Of a DNA stretch of 22,686 nt, positions 7,856-14,491 are shown one piece after another; position 1 is the first letter of the stretch, and every line of letters starts with the position of its first letter. A program made the translations under genes and the position numbers. The DNA is taken from positions 1 through 22,686 of the forward strand of contig JBGVRS010000155.1 of assembly GCA_045128635.1 (NCBI GenBank), written 5' to 3'. The notes beneath the pieces are model-generated. The model did not search any database. It had not been told where the DNA came from and saw nothing but the letters and a program-made list of their open reading frames with translations. This DNA comes from HGM12587 sp045128635. Its GTDB lineage: Bacteria; Bacillota; Clostridia; Lachnospirales; Lachnospiraceae.

Positions 7856-7861
7856 TATAAT
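7856..7861 (+). promoter_or_regulatory. -10 element of the VanY-type gene
   Basis: A perfect TATAAT sits 41 nt before the start codon. There is no good -35 at 16-18 bp. The repeat-like TTTTCATTAAG/TTTTTGTCAGA (about 7814-7835) just upstream may bind an activator; the match to the other phased boxes is weak. Confidence 0.4.
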
Positions 7862-7902
7862 GGCATGAAAAGTGATATTTGCCATTTGTGAGGATATAAA
7901 AG

Positions 7903-8586
7903 ATGCGACGAAGAAAACCAAAATTTAAAAGAAGAGTAAAGCTGATATTGATATTGGTATTGGTGTTTATGGTAGGAGGTAAAGCAGGAGAAAGTATAGG
8001 TGCAAAAGCATATGATATCTACCATTTGCTTACGTGGAAACAATCAGAAGAATGGGAATTGATTCTTGTGAATGATAAACATCCTTTGCCTGAACGTTAC
8101 ACAGTAAATCTCGTGGAAGCAGAACCTGGAAAGTATGTCGATGAAAGAATATACGAATATCTAAACGAGATGTTTGTGGCCGCGAGAGAAGATGGGATTT
8201 ACCCTGTAATTCGAGATGCATATCGAAGCAATGATGAACAGAAAAGGATTATGAAAAACAAGGTGGAATCCTATAAAAATGAAGGATATCCAGAATTTCT
8301 TGCAAGAAGATCTGCGAAGGACTGGGTGGCTGAGCCAGGAAAGAGTGAACACCAGCTTGGCTTGGCAGTAGATATTAATGCTGATAAAACGTTATGTACG
8401 AACGAAAACGTATATGCATGGCTGGCAGAGAATGCTCATCAATATGGATTTATTCTAAGGTATCCAAAGGATAAAGAGGATATTACGAATACTGCATATG
8501 AACCATGGCATTATCGATTTGTAGGAACTGAAGCAGCGAGTAAAATGTATGAGAAGAATCTTTGTTTGGAAGAGTATGTTGAATAA
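7903..8586 (+). CDS. VanY-type D-alanyl-D-alanine carboxypeptidase, membrane-anchored
   Basis: 227-aa zinc peptidase of family M15B that removes the terminal D-Ala from peptidoglycan stem peptides. The start ATG at 7903 has GTGAGG 9 nt upstream. A basic N-terminus (RRRKPKFKRR) is followed by one hydrophobic anchor (about 13-25), placing the catalytic domain outside. Zinc and catalytic residues are visible: SEHQLGLAVDI gives His150 and Asp157, and EPWHYR gives Glu200 (base) and His203; DAYRS carries the substrate-binding Arg108. The length is normal for VanY. It stands alone with its own promoter, between terminators and the sigma-factor operon. No vanHAX genes are present, so it probably trims or remodels the cell wall rather than conferring glycopeptide resistance. 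Confidence 0.92.
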   Translation: MRRRKPKFKRRVKLILILVLVFMVGGKAGESIGAKAYDIYHLLTWKQSEEWELILVNDKHPLPERYTVNLVEAEPGKYVDERIYEYLNEMFVAAREDGIYPVIRDAYRSNDEQKRIMKNKVESYKNEGYPEFLARRSAKDWVAEPGKSEHQLGLAVDINADKTLCTNENVYAWLAENAHQYGFILRYPKDKEDITNTAYEPWHYRFVGTEAASKMYEKNLCLEEYVE

Positions 8587-8651
8587 AGAATATTTTGTTA
8601 TAGGTTGCAGCCAGAGAGTGTAATATGATTGTAGTTAAAAAATTGTAGTAA

Positions 8652-8680
8652 TTGCCTTCAAAACGGTACTTATATTATAA
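8652..8680 (+). promoter_or_regulatory. Possible promoter of the ECF sigma operon
   Basis: TTGCCT (8652-8657), a 17-bp spacer and TTATAA (8675-8680) lie about 30 nt before the sigma-factor start. An AAAACGG inside the spacer could be part of an ECF-type -35, so autoregulation is possible but not shown. Confidence 0.3.
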
Positions 8681-8711
8681 ATAGTAACACTCGACGAGGA
8701 GAGAATATTGA

Positions 8712-9272
8712 ATGGATGATAAAAAGATAATTTCATTGTTTATGCGCAGATCTGAAAATGCAGTGAAGTGCTTAGCTGATAAATATGAAAAATTGATTTG
8801 TTCAGTGATTAGACAGATTATATCGGATAAAGAGGATGCAAAGGAATGTTTGAATGATACGTATCTAAGTGTCTGGAATAGCATTCCACCAAATTGTCCG
8901 GAGTATTTGTCAGCATATGTATGTAAGGTTGCCAAAAACATTTCCCTTAAACGATATAGAAATGAAACAGCCCTTAAACGCAACAAAAATTTTCAATGCA
9001 CGTTAGATGAAATTGGACAAGTTCTTATTGATTCCGAAGTAGAACACATGATGGAAGCTGAAGAAGTTGGGCGTTATATAAATGAGTTTCTAAATACACT
9101 AAATTCAACGGATAGAACATTATTTGTAAATCGTTACTGGTTTTCCTATTCTAATAAACAATTGGCTCAAATGTATCAAATAAAAGAAAAGCATGTTTCA
9201 GTTAAATTGCTACGAATTAGAGAAAAGCTAAAATTGTATTTGAAAGAAAGGGGATATTATGATGAGAGATAG
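8712..9272 (+). CDS. ECF-type RNA polymerase sigma factor
   Basis: 186-aa sigma-70 family factor directing RNA polymerase to a small stress regulon. The start ATG at 8712 follows GAGGAGAG. Sigma region 2 spans about 20-75 (YEKLICSVIRQIISDKEDAK, then ECLNDTYLSVW, the core-binding and -10-recognition helices). Sigma region 4 spans about 125-180 (LNSTDRTLFVNRYWFSYSNK then QLAQMYQIKEKHVSVKLLRI, a helix-turn-helix for the -35). Regions 1 and 3 are absent, as usual for ECF. The gene overlaps the next one by 14 nt, the typical sigma/anti-sigma arrangement. The signal sensed is unknown. Confidence 0.92.
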   Translation: MDDKKIISLFMRRSENAVKCLADKYEKLICSVIRQIISDKEDAKECLNDTYLSVWNSIPPNCPEYLSAYVCKVAKNISLKRYRNETALKRNKNFQCTLDEIGQVLIDSEVEHMMEAEEVGRYINEFLNTLNSTDRTLFVNRYWFSYSNKQLAQMYQIKEKHVSVKLLRIREKLKLYLKERGYYDER

Positions 9273-10311
9273 ATTTCTATGTAATATATTGAATGAAATA
9301 GATGAAACGTACATAAATGAAGCGATTGATGTTCAACAGAATAGGAAAAAGCACAATATGTTTTTTATACCAATTGCGGCCAGCATTGCATTTTTTGTTT
9401 TAACAGGAGTTCTATTTCTAAGAAAAGGTAGTGAACTGCACGAAGGACCAATTGATATGATAACGGCAGAATTAGAAGAACATTCTTTTGCTTTAATGGT
9501 ATATGCAGCAGAAGATTCCACAAATATGTTAAAAGTAAATCCTGAAGAAGCTCATGAATATATTATTTCTTCAAATAAAGGTAGAGTAGCAAATAAATTC
9601 TATAGTTTGACTTCTAATCAGGAAATGCCGGAAACGATGATTGATCGTATTGCTTCATCAGAAGAAATAGTTATATGTTATGGATTTAATATGAGAATTG
9701 AAGGAGAGGGAATAGAAAATATCACGTTTGAGTCGGAGGACCTGGAATTTGCCCAAAAAATTGAATATGCCTGGATGAAAGATCGTGATATTTTTGAAGA
9801 GTATCCGGATTGTCTGGGAATCGCCTCGAAGGAATATTATAATGGGAGCAGAGGCACTGTATATGAAAATTGTGGAAATGAAGAAAAAAGTCATTGGATT
9901 TTTGTTCCGGTAGGAAATCGTTATACAGTTCCATATGAAAAACAAGGTGATTCTGAGAATTTATACGCTTTGCAATTGGTTTATGATAGACAGAAAATAA
10001 AAGATGCGCAGAATTATTCCCGTACACATATAGAAGACAACTTCCAAACAAGTAATGATATTCTTATAAATGGAGTCTTAGGACAAGAAATAAAGATAAT
10101 TGTAACCTATGAGGATGGATGTAAAGATGAATTAGTAATTGAAATCACACGCAGTAGTGGCATATGCATGGAAATCCAAATTAAAGAAATTGTGAAAGTT
10201 TTTAATGATTTTAAGGATGTCCCGGAGACAATTGAGAACAAAAATGGAATATTTCATCTTAAACAAATGGATCGAATAGAAAATAAATGGAAAGTGATAT
10301 ATAAAAATTAA
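9259..10311 (+). CDS. Probable membrane anti-sigma factor
   Basis: 350-aa protein starting at ATG 9259 (or 9262) after AAAGGGG, inside the end of the sigma-factor gene, so the two are translationally coupled. The N-terminal 33 residues are cytoplasmic and would bind the sigma factor (DRFLCNILNEIDETYINEAI), one transmembrane helix spans about 35-55 (FFIPIAASIAFFVLTGVLFL), and about 295 residues lie outside. No His-Cys zinc anti-sigma motif is seen. The outer domain resembles no family known to me; it is acidic and rich in beta-type segments, and could sense an envelope signal. The role is inferred from gene order and topology, not from a recognised domain. Confidence 0.7.
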   Translation: MMRDRFLCNILNEIDETYINEAIDVQQNRKKHNMFFIPIAASIAFFVLTGVLFLRKGSELHEGPIDMITAELEEHSFALMVYAAEDSTNMLKVNPEEAHEYIISSNKGRVANKFYSLTSNQEMPETMIDRIASSEEIVICYGFNMRIEGEGIENITFESEDLEFAQKIEYAWMKDRDIFEEYPDCLGIASKEYYNGSRGTVYENCGNEEKSHWIFVPVGNRYTVPYEKQGDSENLYALQLVYDRQKIKDAQNYSRTHIEDNFQTSNDILINGVLGQEIKIIVTYEDGCKDELVIEITRSSGICMEIQIKEIVKVFNDFKDVPETIENKNGIFHLKQMDRIENKWKVIYKN

Positions 10312-10418
10312 TTATGAAAAGAGTCTGCTGATTTTGAAGAATCCCGGTATTCTGCAGATTATGGCATAATATATATAGAGTAAAAAACATTAAATAAACT
10401 ACAGGCAAGTGTTCGAAA

Positions 10419-10466
10419 TCCCAAATCTGACCATCGTCGGATTTGGGACTTATATTTTTCTATTTT
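10419..10466. terminator. Strong terminator hairpin after the anti-sigma gene
   Basis: A 12-bp stem, TCCCAAATCTGA (10419-10430) with TCGGATTTGGGA (10437-10448), one G-T pair, a 6-nt loop and a T-rich tail to 10466. It marks the end of the sigma operon and may be bidirectional. A weaker hairpin (TCTGC...GCAGA around AGAAT/ATTCT, about 10323-10360) lies before it. Confidence 0.75.
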
Positions 10467-10521
10467 AAGATTAGTATTATTTGAGATTTGGTACTATTTG
10501 GTAGCAGGGTAGATTTGGTAC
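10441..10521. repeat. Four ATTTGGKAS direct repeats
   Basis: ATTTGGGAC at 10441, ATTTGGTAC at 10486, ATTTGGTAG at 10496 and ATTTGGTAC at 10513, upstream of the AbiE promoter. The first is part of the terminator stem. Function unknown. Confidence 0.5.
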
Positions 10522-10568
10522 AAATAATAACATTTTTGTTGATCTTAAATATTGAAAAAAATGAATAA

Positions 10569-10596
10569 TTGACGTGTTTTGTTTTTATGGTATAAT
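10569..10596 (+). promoter_or_regulatory. Promoter of the AbiE operon
   Basis: TTGACG (10569-10574), a 16-bp spacer and TGGTATAAT, an extended -10 ending at 10596. The predicted start of transcription, about 10603, falls at the first arm of the inverted repeat, so a protein bound there would block the promoter. Confidence 0.8.
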
Positions 10597-10642
10597 TTAT
10601 ATAAAATCCGTAAAACATAAAAAAATACGGATTTTACATAAA
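10596..10642. repeat. 47-bp repeat copy 1: inverted-repeat operator of the AbiE operon
   Basis: TAAAATCCGTA (10602-10612) and TACGGATTTTA (10626-10636) form a perfect 11-bp inverted repeat with a 13-nt centre, directly after the -10. AbiEi antitoxins are known to bind inverted repeats at their own promoter and repress it. A copy with two mismatches lies at 11988-12034. Confidence 0.8.
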
Positions 10643-10652
10643 AGGTGATAGT

Positions 10653-11195
10653 ATGATTTACACATATAAAGAATGTAAAGAAAAATTTAAAACAGATTAT
10701 GAGATTAGGAAGCTTATTGCGTCCGGGAAATTGAAAAGAGTAAGCAGAGGAATCTACTCAGATGATGTTTATGAAGCGGATCTTGCTGTTATAAGCAAAA
10801 AGTATCCATATGCTGTGTTTACTATGAACAGCGCGTTTTATTACCACGGTCTTACAGATACAATTCCAAGAGCCTATTATTTGATGACGGATAAAGATTC
10901 TACCAAAATAAAGGATAGCAAAGTTTGTCAATTTTATGATAATCATGATAGCCTCACGTTGGGAGTAGAAAAAAAGAATTATAATGGAGCTGATATTCTT
11001 GTTTTCGGTCGTGAACGTATGCTGGTTGAATTGATCCGAAATAAAAATAAGCTTTCATTTGACTATTATAAAGAGATAATTTCGAATTATAGAAAATTAA
11101 TTTACGAATTGGATATACAAGCCATTCAGGAATATGCGATGCAGCTTCCTAAGACCAGGCTTGTTTTAGATACACTGCAGTTGGAGGTGTTTTAA
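10653..11195 (+). CDS. abiEi: AbiEi-type antitoxin and repressor
   Basis: 180-aa antitoxin of the AbiE abortive-infection / type IV toxin-antitoxin family. It counteracts the AbiEii nucleotidyltransferase and represses its own operon. The start ATG at 10653 follows AAAGGTG. The N-terminus is the winged-helix DNA-binding domain (about 1-45: DYEIRKLIASGKLKRVSRGIY), followed by the AbiEi C-terminal domain with the AVFTMNSAFYYHGLTD segment common in this family. The stop codon is immediately followed by the toxin ATG. The promoter carries a perfect inverted repeat that should be its operator. The family call is strong; neutralising activity is inferred from the family. Confidence 0.88.
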   Translation: MIYTYKECKEKFKTDYEIRKLIASGKLKRVSRGIYSDDVYEADLAVISKKYPYAVFTMNSAFYYHGLTDTIPRAYYLMTDKDSTKIKDSKVCQFYDNHDSLTLGVEKKNYNGADILVFGRERMLVELIRNKNKLSFDYYKEIISNYRKLIYELDIQAIQEYAMQLPKTRLVLDTLQLEVF

Positions 11196-11996
11196 ATGAA
11201 CTTATCAGAAATGGTTATGCAAATGCAGATAATAGGATATGAACCGGATGATGCCAGAGCAAGAGTCTGCCAGGATATTGTTCTGAAGGCAATATCAGAA
11301 AGTACATTATCAAGAAATGTAACGATAAAGGGTGGCGTTGTCATGAGAAGCATGACAAATAACATACGTAGAGCTACTCAGGATATGGATATAGATTTTA
11401 TTCGATATTCACTTTCTGATGAGTCAATAGATTTATTTGTAGAAAAATTAAACTGTCTGGATGGAGTTACGATTCGCAGGGTCGGAAAGATTGAGGAACT
11501 AAGTCAGCAAGATTATAATGGGAAGCGTGTGCACGTACATATTATTGACAAACTTGGAAATCAGATAGAAAGTAAGATTGATTTAGGTGTGCACAAGCAT
11601 ATGGAAATCGAACAGGAGGAATATTGCTTTGATATAGCATTTGACGATAAAGGTGCTTCATTATTAATTAATACCAGAGAGCAAATGTTTGCAGAAAAAT
11701 TACGTTCATTACTAAAGTTTGGTTCATTCAGTACACGCTATAAAGATATTTATGATATGTATTATCAATGTGGAAAGATGAATGAAGAAAAACTGTTCCA
11801 ATGTTTACATACATTTATTTTTGACGATCCAGGAATGAGAGAAAATGATATGGCTGCAATTGCTAAAAGAGTTGAATCAGTGTTCCGGGATAAAACATAT
11901 ATGAAACGAGTAGATAAAAGTGACAAACGTTGGATGGACGATGAAATTGGTATTGTATTTGAAGGAATTGTAAATTATTTGAAAGGATTTATATAA
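11196..11996 (+). CDS. abiEii: AbiEii-type nucleotidyltransferase toxin
   Basis: 266-aa toxin of the DUF1814 nucleotidyltransferase family; members block growth by adding nucleotides to targets such as tRNA ends. GGAGG (11183-11187) precedes ATG 11196, zero nt from the antitoxin stop. The polymerase-beta-like motif is intact: IKGGVVMRS (Lys45, Gly46, Gly47), then TQDMDIDF with Asp63 and Asp65. The second conserved block is KLRSLLKFG followed by RYKDIYDMYY. The length matches the family. The last codons (GFI and stop) lie inside the second copy of the 47-bp operator repeat. Probably functional as a phage-defence or element-maintenance module. Confidence 0.88.
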   Translation: MNLSEMVMQMQIIGYEPDDARARVCQDIVLKAISESTLSRNVTIKGGVVMRSMTNNIRRATQDMDIDFIRYSLSDESIDLFVEKLNCLDGVTIRRVGKIEELSQQDYNGKRVHVHIIDKLGNQIESKIDLGVHKHMEIEQEEYCFDIAFDDKGASLLINTREQMFAEKLRSLLKFGSFSTRYKDIYDMYYQCGKMNEEKLFQCLHTFIFDDPGMRENDMAAIAKRVESVFRDKTYMKRVDKSDKRWMDDEIGIVFEGIVNYLKGFI

Positions 11997-11997
11997 A
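11969..11997 (+). promoter_or_regulatory. Promoter of the serine recombinase, inside the toxin gene end
   Basis: TTGTAA (11969-11974), a 17-bp spacer and TATAAA (11992-11997). The -10 is part of the second 47-bp repeat, so a repressor bound to that operator would cover this promoter. Confidence 0.5.
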
Positions 11998-12034
11998 ATC
12001 CGTAAAACATAAAGAAATACGGATTTTATATAAA
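11988..12034. repeat. 47-bp repeat copy 2: AbiE-type operator upstream of the recombinase
   Basis: Matches 10596-10642 at 45 of 47 positions. The inverted repeat is even longer here, 13-bp arms from TATAAAATCCGTA to TACGGATTTTATA, because the C in copy 1 is T. It overlaps the toxin stop codon and lies 35 nt before the recombinase gene. Confidence 0.85.
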
Positions 12035-12068
12035 GCGGAGTAAACGAATACGATATGAGGAGTTTGGT

Positions 12069-12809
12069 ATGGATTCAAAGGGAATGAACGTAAATGGACG
12101 TATTTATGGTTACTGCAGAGTATCAAGTCATAAACAGAATATAGAACGTCAGATAAGAAACATATTGGCAGTATATCCCACTGCAATTATTGTTAAAGAA
12201 GTATATACCAGGACTAGTTTCTATGGAAGAAAAGAATGGGATAAACTTATGCGTATAATTAAGCCTGGAGATAAGATTGTTTTTGACAGTGTTTCCCGAA
12301 TGAGTGGGAATGCTGATGAAGGATGTGACATATATGAAGCTCTTTTTAATAAAGAAGTGATTTTGGAATTTCTGCAGGAACCGGATGTTAATACAGAAGT
12401 ATTCAGACAAGCATTAAATAATCAAATCGATATTCATATGGCAACTGGAAATGATGCAACAGATCATTTTGTTAATGCGATTATTGAAGCATTAAATCAA
12501 TATACAATTGCGCTTGCAAAGCAACAGGTACGTATTAAGTTTGAGCAATCTGAAAAGGAAGTAATAGATCTTCGCCAAAGAACAAAAGAAGGAATTGAGA
12601 CAGGTAGATTAAATGGAAGTCAGATTGGACATCCGGTAGGAACGAAACTTGTTGTGAAAAAAGCAGTTGAAGCTAAAAAGGTTATTCAGCAGCATTCAAA
12701 AGATTTTGATGGAAGTCTTGATGATAAAATGTGTATGAAGCTGACGGGGGTATCGAGAAATTCTTTCTATAAATATAAAAAGGAATTAAAAGCTGAATTG
12801 TGTGGATAA
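12069..12809 (+). CDS. Serine recombinase (resolvase/invertase family)
   Basis: 246-aa site-specific recombinase. The start ATG at 12069 follows TGAGGAG. The N-terminal catalytic domain (about 10-150) has IYGYCRVSSHKQ, giving Arg17 and nucleophile Ser19, and FDSVSRMSGN at 72-81. A long helix (about 150-195) joins a C-terminal helix-turn-helix (GVSRNSFYKYKKEL). Relatives usually read SRMSRN, so the second active-site arginine is Gly80 here, which may impair catalysis. Its promoter overlaps a second copy of the AbiE operator. It could be a resolvase, an invertase or a DNA-binding regulator derived from one; no crossover site is recognised. Confidence 0.85.
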   Translation: MDSKGMNVNGRIYGYCRVSSHKQNIERQIRNILAVYPTAIIVKEVYTRTSFYGRKEWDKLMRIIKPGDKIVFDSVSRMSGNADEGCDIYEALFNKEVILEFLQEPDVNTEVFRQALNNQIDIHMATGNDATDHFVNAIIEALNQYTIALAKQQVRIKFEQSEKEVIDLRQRTKEGIETGRLNGSQIGHPVGTKLVVKKAVEAKKVIQQHSKDFDGSLDDKMCMKLTGVSRNSFYKYKKELKAELCG

Positions 12810-12814
12810 AAACA

Positions 12815-12846
12815 TTGTAAAATAATAATAAACATGCTATTATAAT
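12815..12846 (+). promoter_or_regulatory. Promoter of candidate non-coding RNA
   Basis: TTGTAA (12815-12820), a 17-bp spacer and TATTAT (12838-12843), overlapping a perfect TATAAT (12841-12846). Transcription would begin near 12850. Confidence 0.5.
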
Positions 12847-12849
12847 AAT

Positions 12850-13130
12850 ATCATTTAGTTAAGTATTTTAATCACAGGTCTTGATGAAAGACTAGAATGC
12901 ATGCGAGCCTAGACTCAGCGTGGAATAAGAGAATATGCTTATTTAAGTGTGTCTATTTTTAGTTTAGTATTCATTTTATCAGACGACTTGAAAGTCGACA
13001 GTAGGCATGTAGGCGCCCAATGGTACGCATAGCGATTTGAGGTTGATCGACATGGGAGATGGTTTAATATAGGGATTTTTTGTTCTGAAATATGAGCAGG
13101 TACTTATGGATAGTAAGTATCTGCTTTTTT
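12850..13130 (+). ncRNA. Candidate structured RNA of about 280 nt
   Basis: No coding frame, but a promoter at one end and an intrinsic terminator at the other. Visible hairpins include GTCTT (12878-12882) with AAGAC (12888-12892); AATAAG (12924-12929) with CTTATT (12938-12943); CGACT (12984-12988) with AGTCG (12993-12997) closed by a TGAA tetraloop; CGAT (13033-13036) with ATCG (13046-13049). The stretch 12980-13060 is clearly richer in G and C than its surroundings, as in structured RNAs. I do not recognise a riboswitch, CRISPR RNA or intron core. It might act in regulating the integration genes downstream. Start and structure are inferred. Confidence 0.45.
13096..13130 (+). terminator. Terminator of the candidate RNA
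   Basis: An 11-bp stem, GCAGGTACTTA (13096-13106) with TAAGTATCTGC (13114-13124), one G-T pair, a 7-nt loop and TTTTTT (13125-13130). Confidence 0.85.
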
Positions 13131-13167
13131 ATTTGGATTAAAGTGCTTAAGCCCTATTTTAACAAAA

Positions 13168-13280
13168 AGGAGAGAGATTAAGTAGAGATTAGAATAAAGG
13201 AGAGAACGCTAACGAAAGGAGTACAAACACAAAAGGAGGTTTTGTCGAAGCTATAAACTGCTTCGATTTTTATAAGGAGA
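13168..13280 (+). promoter_or_regulatory. Leader with repeated Shine-Dalgarno motifs and attenuator-like hairpin
   Basis: Five AAGGAG sequences fall within about 110 nt ahead of the excisionase-like gene. Between the fourth and fifth is a perfect 7-bp hairpin, TCGAAGC (13245-13251) with GCTTCGA (13260-13266), followed by TTTTT (13267-13271). The fourth motif, AAAGGAGG, is positioned before TTG TCG AAG CTA TAA, a four-codon frame entering the hairpin. This resembles a translation-coupled attenuator; no full-length leader peptide was found. Confidence 0.4.
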
Positions 13281-13313
13281 GAATTAAAAAATATAGAAAT
13301 CGAGGTGAAATAT

Positions 13314-13520
13314 ATGAGCGAAAAGGAATACTATTCCATTAAAGAAATACAAGAGATTCTTGGAATATGTCGTCAGACAGCATACAAATATTTAGACAAA
13401 AAAGAGTTTGATTGGATTCTATTGGATTGCGGATATCGAATTTCAAAAAATAGTTTTGATGAATGGCGAAAAAAGCAATGCTGCGTAAAAACAAAACCAG
13501 TTGACATCCTAAAAATTTAG
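13314..13520 (+). CDS. Small excisionase-like helix-turn-helix protein
   Basis: 68-aa protein if it starts at ATG 13314, chosen because AGGTG (13303-13307) is correctly spaced; GTG 13305 would add three residues. It is a single HTH_17/Xis-type unit: YSIKEIQEILGICRQTAYKY (helix-turn-helix), then a wing (WILLDCGYRISKNSFDEWRK). Such small proteins bend DNA at attachment arms or act as directionality factors for tyrosine integrases. It is followed by a larger protein made of the same fold and the integrase, and an attenuator-like leader precedes it. Whether this or the four-unit protein is the true excisionase cannot be told from sequence. Confidence 0.75.
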   Translation: MSEKEYYSIKEIQEILGICRQTAYKYLDKKEFDWILLDCGYRISKNSFDEWRKKQCCVKTKPVDILKI

Positions 13521-13568
13521 AGCTGAGTACGTTATAGTTATCAAGTAATATTTTTAGGGGGATCATTA

Positions 13569-14489
13569 ATGGGTAAAAAAATAAATGATAATCTATTCAT
13601 AGGAGAAGAAACAAAAGTACGTACCATGATGACAGTTCCGGAAATGGGTAAACTCTTAGGACTTGGAAAAACAGAGCGGTATTGGCTGCTTCGCAAGAAT
13701 TTCTTTGAATATAAAGAAGTTCTTGGCGAACTCAGAGTAGATATTGCCAGCTTTGAAAAATGGTATGCGAACCAGGTAAGGTACAAAAAAATTAATGGTG
13801 AAGAGCCTGGAAAAGAATTAAGAGAATCATCTTATTCTGTTTTTGAAATCGCAGAAATGCTCGAATTAACAGACGGTGTGGTTTACGATTTGTTAAAAAA
13901 GAATAACATCGAGACAATAATTGTAGATCATTGGAAACGTGTTCCTAAGAATGCGTTTTATGAATGGTATAATCATCAACAGCGATATCGTACTAAAGAA
14001 GACAAAGTCAAAGATGCAGCTATTGAAAATGCGACATTATCTATTCCGGAAATGGCAAAATACTTAGGTGTTGCTCGACAAGACGCATATGCTATTTTAA
14101 ATAATTCTGAATATAAAGATTTATTCGAGATTGTTTATGTTGCGGAACGAAAAAGAATAACACGAAAAAGTTTTGAGAATTTCTTGAAAGCGCAAAAAGA
14201 GTTCAGGCTGGATAAACGTAGCAAATACAAAAAAATTTCCTGGGAAGAAAATATCGCTTTAGCAGATTATTATAGACGAATTGTAAATAATACATCTGCA
14301 GAATGCGATATTAAAAGTAAGAAATATCTTTCTTATGAGGAAGCTGCATCTATTGCAAACGTATCAAAAAGTACAATTGTTCAATGGGGTAACAAAGGTT
14401 ACATCCCAATAATTCATATAATGAATATTGCGAGAATTCCATCAGAGGATCTTAAGCGATATTTGAAAACAAGCGAAAAAGGAGTATAA
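13569..14489 (+). CDS. Protein with four tandem excisionase-type HTH units
   Basis: 306-aa protein. The ATG at 13569 follows GGGGG (13557-13561). It consists of four units of the same winged-HTH pattern, each a [VIS]-x-E-[MIA]-A/G-x-x-L helix pair, then a wing, then a SFE-x-[WF] or similar helix: about 20-69 (TVPEMGKLLGLGKTERYWLL), 89-138 (SVFEIAEMLELTDGVVYDLL), 157-209 (SIPEMAKYLGVARQDAYAIL) and 252-301 (SYEEAASIANVSKSTIVQWG). Single-unit proteins of this type are excisionases. Four in one chain suggests binding to an array of closely spaced sites, such as the 10-bp repeats at 15931-15970. It lies 2 nt upstream of the integrase gene, so the two form one operon. Function as recombination directionality factor is inferred. 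Confidence 0.75.
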   Translation: MGKKINDNLFIGEETKVRTMMTVPEMGKLLGLGKTERYWLLRKNFFEYKEVLGELRVDIASFEKWYANQVRYKKINGEEPGKELRESSYSVFEIAEMLELTDGVVYDLLKKNNIETIIVDHWKRVPKNAFYEWYNHQQRYRTKEDKVKDAAIENATLSIPEMAKYLGVARQDAYAILNNSEYKDLFEIVYVAERKRITRKSFENFLKAQKEFRLDKRSKYKKISWEENIALADYYRRIVNNTSAECDIKSKKYLSYEEAASIANVSKSTIVQWGNKGYIPIIHIMNIARIPSEDLKRYLKTSEKGV

Positions 14490-14491
14490 GA

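Noticed and set aside
7903..8586. Part of a vancomycin resistance cluster
   Set aside because: Only the VanY-type carboxypeptidase is present; no vanH, ligase, vanX or vanRS genes nearby.
10411..10430. GTTCGAAATCCC as a tRNA T-arm marking the left attachment site
   Set aside because: The flanking bases do not form a T-stem and the sequence is explained by the terminator hairpin.
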